Source: Paracoccaceae bacterium (GTDB lineage Bacteria; Pseudomonadota; Alphaproteobacteria; Rhodobacterales; Rhodobacteraceae). Taken from it: DNA of 64,000 nucleotides. Below the pieces are notes generated by a model, which searched no databases, was not told where the DNA came from, and was given only the letters and a program-made list of their open reading frames with translations. The translations under genes and the position numbers were made by a program. Shown here in pieces: positions 44,032 through 52,662 of the stretch (position 1 is the first letter of the stretch; every line of letters begins with the position of its first letter). Location of the stretch: contig WKFI01000012.1 in NCBI GenBank assembly GCA_014872875.1, positions 496,001 to 560,000 of the forward strand, written 5' to 3'.

Positions 44032-44226
44032 TCAGACTGCCAACGGAGCGTTGCGCCTTTGGTCTTTGACCAGCGGGCCACGAAGCGCCGCATGGCACAC
44101 CGCAATCAGCACCAAGCCGAAGACAAACCCCAACATCATTAGGCCAAAGAGGACTGCAAACGGGGCAAGGAATACCGCAGCGAGCATGGCGAAAATTCTG
44201 GGAGTGCAGGCTTTGAGGGAACTCAT
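44032..44226 (-). CDS. Small membrane protein
   Basis: This 64-aa protein has one long hydrophobic segment or a tight helical pair (IFAMLAAVFLAPFAVLFGLM, then MLGFVFGLVLIAVCHAAL) and a charged C-terminus. An AAAGGACGAG ribosome-binding site supports translation. It is the first gene of the ferric-reductase/two-component operon, 27 bp ahead of the reductase and directly downstream of a predicted response-regulator box. Function unknown; it may be an accessory subunit of the reductase. Confidence 0.7.
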   Translation of the reverse strand: MSSLKACTPRIFAMLAAVFLAPFAVLFGLMMLGFVFGLVLIAVCHAALRGPLVKDQRRNAPLAV

Positions 44227-44547
44227 ATCTCGTCCTTTCGGTTGTTCGAAAAGGAAGTGATACGCGGGCCTTAAATTCGCCTCACCGCAGACTTACAGTT
44301 TTGTAAGAAATGCCCCACGTGCATGGCTGACCCCGACCTTTGCTGCGAACTACCCCCTTGCCCGTTTCCCTTGGATCCGAGCTTTCGGTTCTGCGGCGCA
44401 AAATTCCAGACCTCAGCGGTATTGCAGCGTCCTGTGATCAAGTGTCAGGTCAACATCGGGTTCCAGACTTCACGCAAGGTGCGCCGGCTTTACGTCCAAA
44501 ACTTCGGAAGAACTGGAAACAGACGTAAGGCTAGTTCGAAGAAGGTG
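44227..44547. other. Intergenic region holding the promoter of the reductase/two-component operon
   Basis: About 320 bp between the small membrane protein start and the stop of the FAD dehydrogenase gene, both on the minus strand. Apart from the box at 44292-44307 I find no gene. The AT-rich part next to the box should hold the minus-strand promoter. Nothing is recognised in 44310-44547. Confidence 0.5.
44292..44307. promoter_or_regulatory. Candidate OmpR-family box, copy 2
   Basis: CTTACAGTTTTGTAAG is a perfect 6-bp inverted repeat with a 4-nt spacer, 66 bp upstream of the small membrane protein start. Its near copy at 40003 lies upstream of the PepSY-MRJP gene. The two probably define an autoregulated regulon of the response regulator at 42012. 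Confidence 0.7.
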
Positions 44548-45942
44548 TTACTCCGAGCCGTTTTGCATGCCGCCAATCATGATCGCGGCCTCCCTACCTG
44601 CGATGCGCCCCATTACGACGGCAGACAGAAGCCCGTTTCCGGAAAGATAACCGCTGCCACCGGTTCCTGAAACTCCTACGGCTGCGCCACCAGCTGCGAA
44701 CAGGTTTGCAAAAACGCCACCTTCGCGCCTTCGGACACGGCCATCAACCGTGATATTCAAACCGCCTTGGGTATGAAACAGAGCGCCGGTCACCTTCACG
44801 GCACAATATGGCGGCTTCAGGGTTTGTCCGGTAAATCGGCGCCCGAAAGCGTCTTCGCCTTTGACAGGCAAACCTACTATTGCCTTTTCCAATGCCTCAA
44901 TCGGCAGCCCGCACATTTCGGCCAGATCGCAAACCGTACCCGCCGTTCGAATGGCACCTGCGGCTTCCGCATCCTTGAAATCCTGAAATTGGCGAGCAAC
45001 TTTGGCGATGCGTTCGTCAAACACGGCCCAGGCCACGCCCATGGGCTGAGACAGTACGGCGCGTGCTGCCTCGGAATAGCCCTGGCTTTCGTCCCAAAAC
45101 CGTTCGCCGTGGCAATTCACCTGCACACCGCCCTCGGTGATGACGGCCCATGAAATCAGAATGCCGTGTGGGTGAGCAACATTGCCGTGCCCCTGGTAAG
45201 CCCCAAGATGGAGGCACTCCGCACCCAGCTCAGTTCCCCAGACCACCGCGTCGCCCTTGTTGCCGTCATGTCCAAACCACAGCGCGTTCTCGATCTCGGG
45301 CATGTAATCGGAAACCATCTGACGGTTGCCGCCAAAGCCGTTGCTGGTAAGCACCAGGGCCGCACACCCGATGCGCACAACGCCACCAGGACCTTGGGCT
45401 TCCACCCCTACCATACGGTCATTTTCGACAAACAAAGTGGTGGCTCTTTGGTTGCACACAATGTCGATGCCTTGCGCTTCGCAGGCCGTACGCAGCCGGT
45501 CGACAAGCTCCTGGCCGGAGCGGGTTGGTAATCCGTGCATCCGTCGTCGCGAATGGCCAGGGTAATCGAAATCGGTGACAACCGAAAAAGGAAGGCCATG
45601 TTGATCTGCCAGCCATTCGATGGTCGCACCAGATTGCTGGGCCAGAACGGCAACCAATTCCTGAGGGTTTTCCCCCCGGGCTTTGTGTTGAATGTCAGAG
45701 GCGAACAGGACTGCATCATCTTCGATGCCCGCGCCCCTTTGAAACCGTGTGCCGGCGGCGGGTATCAATCCTGCCGACAGCGCGGTGGAACCCGATGGAA
45801 CCGGATCGGCTTCAAGGACCAAAACCTCGGCACCGGAATCCTTGGCGGCCAGAGCGGCAGCCATGCCACAAGCCCCGGCACCAATCAAAAGAACCTCTGT
45901 TTCAATGTCGAAACCCGTGTCCGGAGCGTCTTTTACCCGCAT
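44548..45942 (-). CDS. Fumarate-reductase/succinate-dehydrogenase-like flavoprotein
   Basis: The 464-aa FAD_binding_2 protein has LLIGAGACGMAAALAAKDSGA at the N-terminus, TEGGVQVNCHGERFWDE and FHTQGGLNITVDG (active-site region in fumarate reductases), and GTGGSGYLSGNGLLSAVVMG at the C-terminus. The family catalyses C=C reduction or CH-CH dehydrogenation next to carboxyl or keto groups. Last gene of the minus-strand arm, 2 bp after the lyase gene. It could interconvert a succinate-like and a maleate/fumarate-like intermediate. No haem or anchoring domain is seen. Confidence 0.85.
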   Translation of the reverse strand: MRVKDAPDTGFDIETEVLLIGAGACGMAAALAAKDSGAEVLVLEADPVPSGSTALSAGLIPAAGTRFQRGAGIEDDAVLFASDIQHKARGENPQELVAVLAQQSGATIEWLADQHGLPFSVVTDFDYPGHSRRRMHGLPTRSGQELVDRLRTACEAQGIDIVCNQRATTLFVENDRMVGVEAQGPGGVVRIGCAALVLTSNGFGGNRQMVSDYMPEIENALWFGHDGNKGDAVVWGTELGAECLHLGAYQGHGNVAHPHGILISWAVITEGGVQVNCHGERFWDESQGYSEAARAVLSQPMGVAWAVFDERIAKVARQFQDFKDAEAAGAIRTAGTVCDLAEMCGLPIEALEKAIVGLPVKGEDAFGRRFTGQTLKPPYCAVKVTGALFHTQGGLNITVDGRVRRREGGVFANLFAAGGAAVGVSGTGGSGYLSGNGLLSAVVMGRIAGREAAIMIGGMQNGSE

Positions 45943-45944
45943 TG

Positions 45945-46814
45945 TTAACCGGAGCCCTGAGCTTCGTAACGCCGACCGCGTTCCAGCATTTCCGAGGTCC
46001 CGATCCGCTCATTCAGACCGTCGAAATCATACATCCGGTCTGCGAAGGGACGATTGGAGCCGTTGGCATGAAGGCTCTCGTAGTATTCACCGGCCGTTTT
46101 CGCCAAGGCACGTACGATGCCGCCGGGAAAGATCACGATGGAGTATCCGAGTTTTTCAAGGTCAGAGGCGGTTTGCAAAGGTGTTGCGCCGCCCTCGACC
46201 ATGTTGGCGAGCAGCGGGATACGATTGCTGAAATGCGCCGCTACCATTTGCAGCTCGTCGCCTGAACGCGGCGCTTCGATGAACAAAACGTCTGCCCCGG
46301 CTTCAACATACCGCTCAGCACGTTCTATGGCGGCGTCCAATCCATCGGTAGCCACGGCATCCGTGCGGGCGATGATAAGAACATCTTCATTTTGGCGAGC
46401 ATCCACCATGGCCGCGATCTTGCCCACCATTTCAGCAGTTGAGATCAGAGATTTATCGGAGAGGTGGCCGCACCGCTTGGGAAAAGTCTGGTCTTCCACC
46501 TGTAAGGCTGACGCACCGGCGCGCTCATAAAGCCGCATTGTGCGTTGCGCATTGAGCGCATTTCCAAAGCCGGTATCGGCGTCAATAATGACGGGCAGAT
46601 CAACCCGATCTCGTATCAGGGACATCGTGTCGGCCATTTCAGTGACCGAGGTCAACCCGATGTCGGGCCGCCCCAAACGGGTATACGCTACGGCAGCTCC
46701 GGACAAATAGAGCGCTTCGAACCCTGCCTGTTCAGCCAGATTTGCCGTCAAGCCATCATAGACTCCCGGCGCCATCAGTATGGAGTTTGATTTGAGACGT
46801 TCGCGCAGCGTCAT
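45945..46814 (-). CDS. Isocitrate-lyase/PEP-mutase-family C-C lyase (2-methylisocitrate/2,3-dimethylmalate lyase type)
   Basis: The 289-aa TIM-barrel enzyme has APGVYDGLTANLAEQAGFEA, ADTGFGNALNAQRTM (metal Asp residues), VEDQTFPKRCGHLSDK (the Lys-Arg-Cys-Gly-His active-site loop of the family) and IARTDA. The KRCGH form, with Cys kept, indicates a lyase rather than a phosphonomutase. Homologues cleave 2-methylisocitrate, oxaloacetate or 2,3-dimethylmalate; E. barkeri dimethylmalate lyase also has 289 aa. With a LeuC/LeuD-type hydratase in the divergent arm, a substituted malate is a good substrate guess. Confidence 0.87.
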   Translation of the reverse strand: MTLRERLKSNSILMAPGVYDGLTANLAEQAGFEALYLSGAAVAYTRLGRPDIGLTSVTEMADTMSLIRDRVDLPVIIDADTGFGNALNAQRTMRLYERAGASALQVEDQTFPKRCGHLSDKSLISTAEMVGKIAAMVDARQNEDVLIIARTDAVATDGLDAAIERAERYVEAGADVLFIEAPRSGDELQMVAAHFSNRIPLLANMVEGGATPLQTASDLEKLGYSIVIFPGGIVRALAKTAGEYYESLHANGSNRPFADRMYDFDGLNERIGTSEMLERGRRYEAQGSG

Positions 46815-47416
46815 GACAGAACCTCCAGCACCTCGGCACAGGTCATGTTCGGCGAAATGGATCCCAGTGAAATCAGAGTGGCGTCGTGCACCTCGGGCTT
46901 GAACGCCGCGCATCCGTCCGACAGCAATACGGTATGAATGTTGCGAAGGTGCGCATCACGCACTGTGCTGGCGACCCCGCCGTTCGTGACAATGCCACCG
47001 ACAATAAGAGTATCGATACCCAACGCTTTCATGATGTATTCCAGCCTTGTCTGGTAGAAGGCAGAGTATGCGACCTTCTCAACCGTGTAATCGGCAGGAG
47101 CGAGTGTATCGACAAGCGCATGACCGAAAGCCCCTGGCTCAAAATCTCCTTTCCCAAGGAAAGGTCTCAGCTCTCTGAGGTGGGGTGCGATCAACGGCTC
47201 ACCGCCGGGGCCCGGAACAAGCGTGAACTGGGCGCTGATATAGGTGCCGCCCTTGGCGCGAAGCGCTTCGGCAACCGGCTTGATCCGCTGGGGCAGCGCT
47301 GTAATTGCAGCTGAACTTTGCCCAGCGCGACCATAGGCCCCCTCTGGGTGCAAAAAGTCGTTTTGCAAATCAATCGTCAGAAGAGCTGTTCTGCGGGGAT
47401 CAAGAGTGTCTGCCAT
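46811..47416 (-). CDS. Isochorismatase-fold hydrolase with Gly in place of the catalytic Cys
   Basis: The 201-aa protein has LTIDLQNDF with the triad Asp, VEKVAYSAFYQT with the triad Lys, and GGIVTNGGVASTVRDA where most amidases have TNxCV. The codon at 46976-46978 is GGG (Gly), so the usual nucleophile is absent, as in PhzD-type isochorismatases that work without covalent catalysis. A maleamate or carbamoylsarcosine amidase role, which the context would suggest, therefore needs proof. It overlaps the lyase by 4 bp and starts 2 bp after the HyuA stop. Confidence 0.87.
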   Translation of the reverse strand: MADTLDPRRTALLTIDLQNDFLHPEGAYGRAGQSSAAITALPQRIKPVAEALRAKGGTYISAQFTLVPGPGGEPLIAPHLRELRPFLGKGDFEPGAFGHALVDTLAPADYTVEKVAYSAFYQTRLEYIMKALGIDTLIVGGIVTNGGVASTVRDAHLRNIHTVLLSDGCAAFKPEVHDATLISLGSISPNMTCAEVLEVLS

Positions 47417-47417
47417 G

Positions 47418-49475
47418 TCATGCCCCTTCCACGGTGATGATTGTGTTTCCATAGTCATCCGTTTGCCCAACCAGGCCCGGATCGATCAAAACGGTCGTGT
47501 CTGGCTGCACCAGTATCGCAGGTCCGGGAATTGCTGCCCCAATGGGCAGGGCCAAGCGATCGTAAATTGCCGTTTCGTGCCATGCATCGCCAAAGTGAAC
47601 TTTCCGGCTGCCCAGCTTCGCGGCCTTCATATCCCCCGCTACCGGGGCAAGTGTTCGCAGGTCGAATTTCGGGCGTCGCCCGATGACAGCTGTGCGCAGG
47701 TTCATCACGCGGCACATTCCATCCTTGAGCAATCGCCCATAGGTCGCGCGATAGGTTTCTTCGAAAGCGTGCTCCACTTCCTCAACCGATGCCGCATGCA
47801 CGCGCCCATCGGTCACCTTCACCGGAAGAGGCACTGAAACCGTATGTGTTTGACCGATATAGGCCATATCCAATTCGAACACGATATCCCGTGCTTCGAA
47901 ACGCGATTGTGCTGCCTCAAGCAGAGCGAGCCCATCGTCGACGTGCCGTTGCATGACGGCCCGCATGTCCTCGGTATCAAGCGAAGCGGTCGTTGCGTTG
48001 ATCGTCTGCACAAAGTCCTGCCGCATATCAGCTATCACACATCCCATGGCGCTGGTTACGCCGGGATATCGGGGCACGATGGCACTGCCGATCCCGACTT
48101 CTTTCAGCATTGCGCCCGTATGCAGTGCGCCACCCCCCCCAAAAGGCATGAAGGCAAAGCGTTTCGGGTCGAACCCCCGCTCGATGCTGACCAGACGGAT
48201 CGCCCCAGCCATTCGGGAGTTGGCCACCGTCAGGATCGCTTCGGCCGCTTCTGTCGTGGTCAGGCCGAGTTCTTTACCGACGTGATCGTCAATGGCGCGT
48301 GCCGCGGCTTCGACATCCAGCCGATCCAACTTGCCACCGATCGGGCTGTCGGGATCAATCCGTCCAAGTACCACGTTAGCGTCCGTGACCGTCGGCTTTG
48401 TGTTGCCCAGCCCATAGGCCACGGGGCCGGGACTCGAGCCTGCGCTTTCCGGGCCGATATTGAGCAACCCACCTTTATCCACCCAAGCGATGGATCCCCC
48501 CCCAGCACCGATTGTGGTGATTTCGATCATGGGTGTTCGCACCACCATCCCGAAATCAATCGAGGTCTGTGGCGACAGCATGGATTGACCCTCAGAGATG
48601 AGGGCAACGTCAAAGCTGGTTCCGCCCATGTCGCCGGTGATTATGTTTTCAAATCCGGCGGTCCGCGCGATGTGACCGGCTGCGATCACACCTGCGGCCG
48701 GTCCGGACAGTGCCGTTCGGACAGGAAGCCGACACGCGGTGTCGGTGCCCATGACACCGCCATTCGACTGAACAATCATGAACTCACCGCCGAAACCACC
48801 TTGTTTCAACGCGTTGTCCAGCCGCTCGATATAGCCTGATACCTCGGGTTGAAGATATGCGTTCAAAGCCGTGGTCGAGAACCTCTCGAATTCACGGATT
48901 TCCGGCAGGATTTCGGAGGACGCGCTGACATGCGAATTGGGCCAGAAGGCGCGCACCGCTTCGACTGCACGCCGTTCATTTTCCGGATTGGCATATGCAT
49001 TGGCGAAAAGGATAGCGACGGCGCGGCATCCGTTGTCGATCAGCTGGGCGGCCGCCCCGCGTACCGCGTCAAGATCAACAGCAACGCGCACCGTTCCATC
49101 TGCCAAGGTCCGTTCCGGAACTTCGAGTCGCAGGTTTCTGGGCACGACAGGTTCGAAATCCCCACGCAGCCCCCAGGTACGAGGCCGATCTCGTCGGCGC
49201 ATTTCCAGAACGTCGCGCAAACCTTCTGTCGTAATTATCCCGATTTTCGCGCCTTTGCGTTCCAAAAGTGCGTTGGTCCCAGCCGTCGTTCCGTGCACGA
49301 CGACACCCACGCCGGAAAGGTCATCGACCTTGCGCGCGATGCCATTGAGGAATCCCCCGGACTGATCCGGTCGCGAGGTCGGCACCTTGGCAACTTCGGC
49401 CGAACCGGTCGCTTCGTCCAGAACGAATACATCGGTGAACGTCCCACCAACATCAACACCGATCATCTTGGTCAT
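47418..49475 (-). CDS. hyuA: HyuA-type ATP-dependent hydantoinase/oxoprolinase alpha subunit
   Basis: The 685-aa protein begins MIGVDVGGTFTDVFVLDE (ATP-binding fold) and has VVHGTTAGTNALLERKGAK, SNGGVMG, LSGPAAGVIAAGHIA, GDMGGTSFDVALI and FGGGGALHTG, all typical of HyuA. With HyuB it uses ATP to open cyclic amides or imides (hydantoins, N-methylhydantoin, 5-oxoproline, caprolactam, 2-pyrrolidone in characterised members). The 4-bp overlap with hyuB confirms a two-subunit enzyme. Specificity is not readable. Confidence 0.93.
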   Translation of the reverse strand: MTKMIGVDVGGTFTDVFVLDEATGSAEVAKVPTSRPDQSGGFLNGIARKVDDLSGVGVVVHGTTAGTNALLERKGAKIGIITTEGLRDVLEMRRRDRPRTWGLRGDFEPVVPRNLRLEVPERTLADGTVRVAVDLDAVRGAAAQLIDNGCRAVAILFANAYANPENERRAVEAVRAFWPNSHVSASSEILPEIREFERFSTTALNAYLQPEVSGYIERLDNALKQGGFGGEFMIVQSNGGVMGTDTACRLPVRTALSGPAAGVIAAGHIARTAGFENIITGDMGGTSFDVALISEGQSMLSPQTSIDFGMVVRTPMIEITTIGAGGGSIAWVDKGGLLNIGPESAGSSPGPVAYGLGNTKPTVTDANVVLGRIDPDSPIGGKLDRLDVEAAARAIDDHVGKELGLTTTEAAEAILTVANSRMAGAIRLVSIERGFDPKRFAFMPFGGGGALHTGAMLKEVGIGSAIVPRYPGVTSAMGCVIADMRQDFVQTINATTASLDTEDMRAVMQRHVDDGLALLEAAQSRFEARDIVFELDMAYIGQTHTVSVPLPVKVTDGRVHAASVEEVEHAFEETYRATYGRLLKDGMCRVMNLRTAVIGRRPKFDLRTLAPVAGDMKAAKLGSRKVHFGDAWHETAIYDRLALPIGAAIPGPAILVQPDTTVLIDPGLVGQTDDYGNTIITVEGA

Positions 49476-51166
49476 TGATCGGCCCCCTTCCAGGCAGTTC
49501 CGTAGTTTTCCGTGGCTTCCGCTTCTGTCATGTAGCCCAGCGCCACATCACGTGCGACAGAGGTTGCAGCACGTTCGACTGCAGGCCCATATCCCCCACC
49601 ACCCGGTGTTTCGAGACGAACGGCCTGACCTTTTTTCAACTTGATCCCCAGCATCTTGGAGGCCAATGGCGGGTTGTGCCATCCATCCTCCTGCTCGTAG
49701 GCGAACCTGTTCATGGCCGCAGGTTCCCCGCTTGCAACACCCTTCGGTGCATGGCGACCACGTTCTCCAAACAGGAATGCCTCGGCTTTTTCTTCCAGCA
49801 ACTCGATTTCATAGATTGCGCCAAGTCCACCGCGGTGCATTCCAGCCCCGGCACTGTCGGGGCGCAAAGCCCATTGCCGGAACATCACCGGGTACGCGGC
49901 CTCGAGAATTTCCATCGGAGGAATTGTTGCCGTCGAGATTGGCGCATTTCCGTGATTCAAGCCGTCGCTTTCAACGCTTCCGCCATGACCACCGCCGTAG
50001 AAGCTGAACATGACCCAAGGTTGGCCATTGGACTTCTTGCCAGCAATCGAAAGCGCATTGATCGTACCATACGCGTTGGCAACGACGCGGGTGGGCGCGG
50101 CCTGTGCGGCAGCCGAGAAAATAACATCGATCATGCGCAGAATGGTTTCGGTGTAGCCCCCGACCGGGGCCGGAAATTCGGCCGACAAGAGCGAACTGTC
50201 CGGGACGCGAACCTCGACCGGGCGCATAACACCGGCATTGGCGGGCAGGTCCGGGAAGATGTGCTTTATAGCGACATATGCCGTGGCCACCGCCGTCGGC
50301 AGAGCGATATTCACCGGCCCTGCGGTGACGGGGGCGGTGCCTTCAAAATCAAGCACCATCCGGTCGTCAGAGATTTCCAGCGCCACCTTGATCGCCAGAG
50401 CTCCGTCGGTGATCCCGTCATTGTCGAGGTAATCGACCGCTTCCCAACGGCCGTTTGGCAGACTGGCCAACTCAGACCGCATCAGTGTTTCCGCGCGATC
50501 ACCAAGGGCATCGAGCGCAGCCTTGACAGTTGCCGTTTCATACTCGTCCAGAAGCTCGTGCAGTCGCTTGGCGCCCAAGTCTAATGCGCCCAACTGGCCA
50601 TTCAGATCGCCCATTGCCGATTGCGGCAGGCGGGTGTTGCGCATCAGGATATCGATGATGTCCTGTTGCAATTCTCCGCCGCGCACCAGTTTGACCGGGG
50701 GAAGAACAAAGGCCTCCTGAAACACTTCAGTCGCCGACGGGTTGTAGTTTCCGGGCACCGCGCCGCCAACATCATGCCAGTGGCCGACGCTCGCGAGATA
50801 ACAAAAAACCTGCCCATCTCTGTAGAAAGGTCGCACCAGCCGCATGTCGCTCAGGTGTGTGCCACCCATATGCGCGTCATTGAAAATGTAGATATCGCCA
50901 TCTTCGAGGTCGCCCGCTTCTGCGGCCTTGTCGATCACGGCCTTTACGGCAAAAGACATTACTCCAACGAATATCGGCAGTCCAGATTTACCCTGGACCA
51001 GCGTGTCGCCGGTCTCCGCATGATAAAGACCATGAGACGCATCGTGCGCTTCGGCGATGATCGGATTGAAGGCCGCGCGAAACAAAGTGGCGTCCATCTC
51101 GTCCGCTATCTGCTCCATCCGGCCGGCCAGCACGGCCAATGTGATCGGATCGATTGTGTCAGCCAT
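49472..51166 (-). CDS. hyuB: HyuB-type hydantoinase/oxoprolinase beta subunit
   Basis: The 564-aa protein starts DPITLAVLAGRMEQIADEMD and contains DASHGLYHAETGDTLVQG, FNDAHMGGTHLSD, SVGHWHDVGG, PVGGYTETILR and the ending TPGGGGYGPAVERA, standard HyuB motifs that include metal-binding His and Asp residues. Together with HyuA it forms the ring-opening hydrolase. The ATG at 51166 is used, overlapping the tautomerase fusion gene by 8 bp. A reading frame extends further upstream but lies inside the fusion gene. Confidence 0.93.
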   Translation of the reverse strand: MADTIDPITLAVLAGRMEQIADEMDATLFRAAFNPIIAEAHDASHGLYHAETGDTLVQGKSGLPIFVGVMSFAVKAVIDKAAEAGDLEDGDIYIFNDAHMGGTHLSDMRLVRPFYRDGQVFCYLASVGHWHDVGGAVPGNYNPSATEVFQEAFVLPPVKLVRGGELQQDIIDILMRNTRLPQSAMGDLNGQLGALDLGAKRLHELLDEYETATVKAALDALGDRAETLMRSELASLPNGRWEAVDYLDNDGITDGALAIKVALEISDDRMVLDFEGTAPVTAGPVNIALPTAVATAYVAIKHIFPDLPANAGVMRPVEVRVPDSSLLSAEFPAPVGGYTETILRMIDVIFSAAAQAAPTRVVANAYGTINALSIAGKKSNGQPWVMFSFYGGGHGGSVESDGLNHGNAPISTATIPPMEILEAAYPVMFRQWALRPDSAGAGMHRGGLGAIYEIELLEEKAEAFLFGERGRHAPKGVASGEPAAMNRFAYEQEDGWHNPPLASKMLGIKLKKGQAVRLETPGGGGYGPAVERAATSVARDVALGYMTEAEATENYGTAWKGADQ

Positions 51167-51722
51167 TTGCCCGCACCTCTGCCAGATCGTTCCAGACTTC
51201 CTGCTTAATGATCTTGCCCCCTGAAAGTTCAAAACGGTCGATGAAGCGTATCCCCTCGAACATTGACCCATCCGGCCATTCGCCAGAAAGCGCGCCTTGC
51301 GTGTAGACGACGGCCACATCCCCGGACTGAAAGGCTTCCACGTTGCTGTACGCCTTTTTGACAAACCGATACCGGCTTTGCGCCCAGTCGATGAGGTCCG
51401 TGAGCGATGTCATCGATCGGTTCCCAGGGAAAACCATGCTAAATCCTTCTCCTAGCGAGATATTGGCAGCATCGAGATCACGGTTCTCCATTGCCCTGAG
51501 ATAATCGAGCACGATTTGCGACGGATCGGGAAGCGCAGGCGAAGGGGAACGGTGCTGCCCGCCCCGCGCATAATTCTCAGCACTGTATTCACTGACGAAA
51601 ACCGTAATCGCTTCGCCTGCCGCAGGAACGACAAACCGAATCGCGTCCGTCAAAGCCTTGATCAGCCGTTTTTTCTCTTCTGGGGCATAGCCTTCCAGAA
51701 TCCGCGCCTCAACTACCGGCAT
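51159..51722 (-). CDS. 4-oxalocrotonate-tautomerase-like/SnoaL-like fusion protein
   Basis: The 187-aa protein has MPVVEARILEGYAPEEKKRL at the N-terminus, placing Pro1 after Met removal as the general base of the tautomerase superfamily. The domain runs to about residue 56 (ITVFVSEYSAENYARGG). The second half (about 65-187) is an NTF2/SnoaL-like cone (IVLDYLRAMENRDLDAANIS ... IRFIDRFELSGGKIIKQEVW). Such a fusion is unusual. It is first in the minus arm and coupled to hyuB. It could isomerise a ring or enol intermediate before or after HyuAB. Confidence 0.83.
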   Translation of the reverse strand: MPVVEARILEGYAPEEKKRLIKALTDAIRFVVPAAGEAITVFVSEYSAENYARGGQHRSPSPALPDPSQIVLDYLRAMENRDLDAANISLGEGFSMVFPGNRSMTSLTDLIDWAQSRYRFVKKAYSNVEAFQSGDVAVVYTQGALSGEWPDGSMFEGIRFIDRFELSGGKIIKQEVWNDLAEVRANG

Positions 51723-51783
51723 CCTCTCCTCCGCAAAATCTGTACTTTTTTTATAACAGGTTTTGGTATATTAAAAGATCAAA

Positions 51784-52662
51784 ATGAATTATGCAGGCAA
51801 GTCAGGGGTGCAAGACAGGCACCGTGTTCTTGCGGGGCAGAAAGACAGAAACAGGGGTTTGGGTACCGTGAACGCTCAAGGTCAACATGCACTTCCGGAA
51901 GGCGGAAAGGCCCGCAGAGTCTACCTTTTATTGAGGGATGACATCAGCAATGGGTCCGTGCGCGAAGGCAGCCTGCTACCGGGTGAAAACAAGCTGGCCG
52001 AGTCTTACGGCGTTAGCCGGGTAACGATTCGCCGGGCGCTGGATGCTCTGGCGGCAGAAGGTTGGATCGAAAAGAAAACCGGCGCCGGGTCTGTCGTGCT
52101 GGCACGTCAATCGGGCGGGCAGAAAATATCAGCGAACTTCGCGACGCTGATCCCGCAATTGGTCGATATCGACCGGTCTACCACCGCCCGATTGCTGACG
52201 TTCTCCTATGGTCCCCCGACCGAGATCGTCGCGGATGCGCTCGGCCTGAAGTCAGGAGAGAAGGTGCAGACCGCGGTTCGGGTGCGTTTGGTTGATGATC
52301 AGCCTTATTCGCATTTGACCACGCATGTTCCCGAACAAATCGCCCGCAACTATGACGAGACCGATCTGGCCACACAGCCTCTGTTCCGTCTGCTGGAGCG
52401 GGGAGGCGTCCAGGTCGACAGCGCCCAGCAATCTCTCTCGGCGACACTTGCCTCACCAGAAGTCGCCGAAGCCCTCGACGTGGCCGTGGGGTCGGCCCTG
52501 CTGTCCCTGAATCGTGTCGTGCGCGATGCGGATGGCCGCGGGGTCGAGTACCTGTCGGCGCTCTACCGACCGGAACTGTTCCGCGTTGAAATGGAACTGT
52601 CCCGTGTTGGTGCTGGCGAAACACGATACTGGCAACCGGTGATCGGAGCGCGCGACGAATGA
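51784..52662 (+). CDS. GntR/UTRA (HutC-type) transcriptional regulator
   Basis: The 292-aa protein has a GntR winged helix (ARRVYLLLRDDISNGSVREG ... LAESYGVSRVTIRRALDALA) and a UTRA effector domain (about 120-285, ending near GVEYLSALYRPELFRVEMEL). It overlaps the LeuC-type gene by 4 bp and is divergent, over 61 bp, from the minus arm. It is probably the repressor of both arms, released by a pathway intermediate. The residues before about 38 are not family-like; a GTG at 51868 is an alternative start. Confidence 0.87.
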   Translation: MNYAGKSGVQDRHRVLAGQKDRNRGLGTVNAQGQHALPEGGKARRVYLLLRDDISNGSVREGSLLPGENKLAESYGVSRVTIRRALDALAAEGWIEKKTGAGSVVLARQSGGQKISANFATLIPQLVDIDRSTTARLLTFSYGPPTEIVADALGLKSGEKVQTAVRVRLVDDQPYSHLTTHVPEQIARNYDETDLATQPLFRLLERGGVQVDSAQQSLSATLASPEVAEALDVAVGSALLSLNRVVRDADGRGVEYLSALYRPELFRVEMELSRVGAGETRYWQPVIGARDE

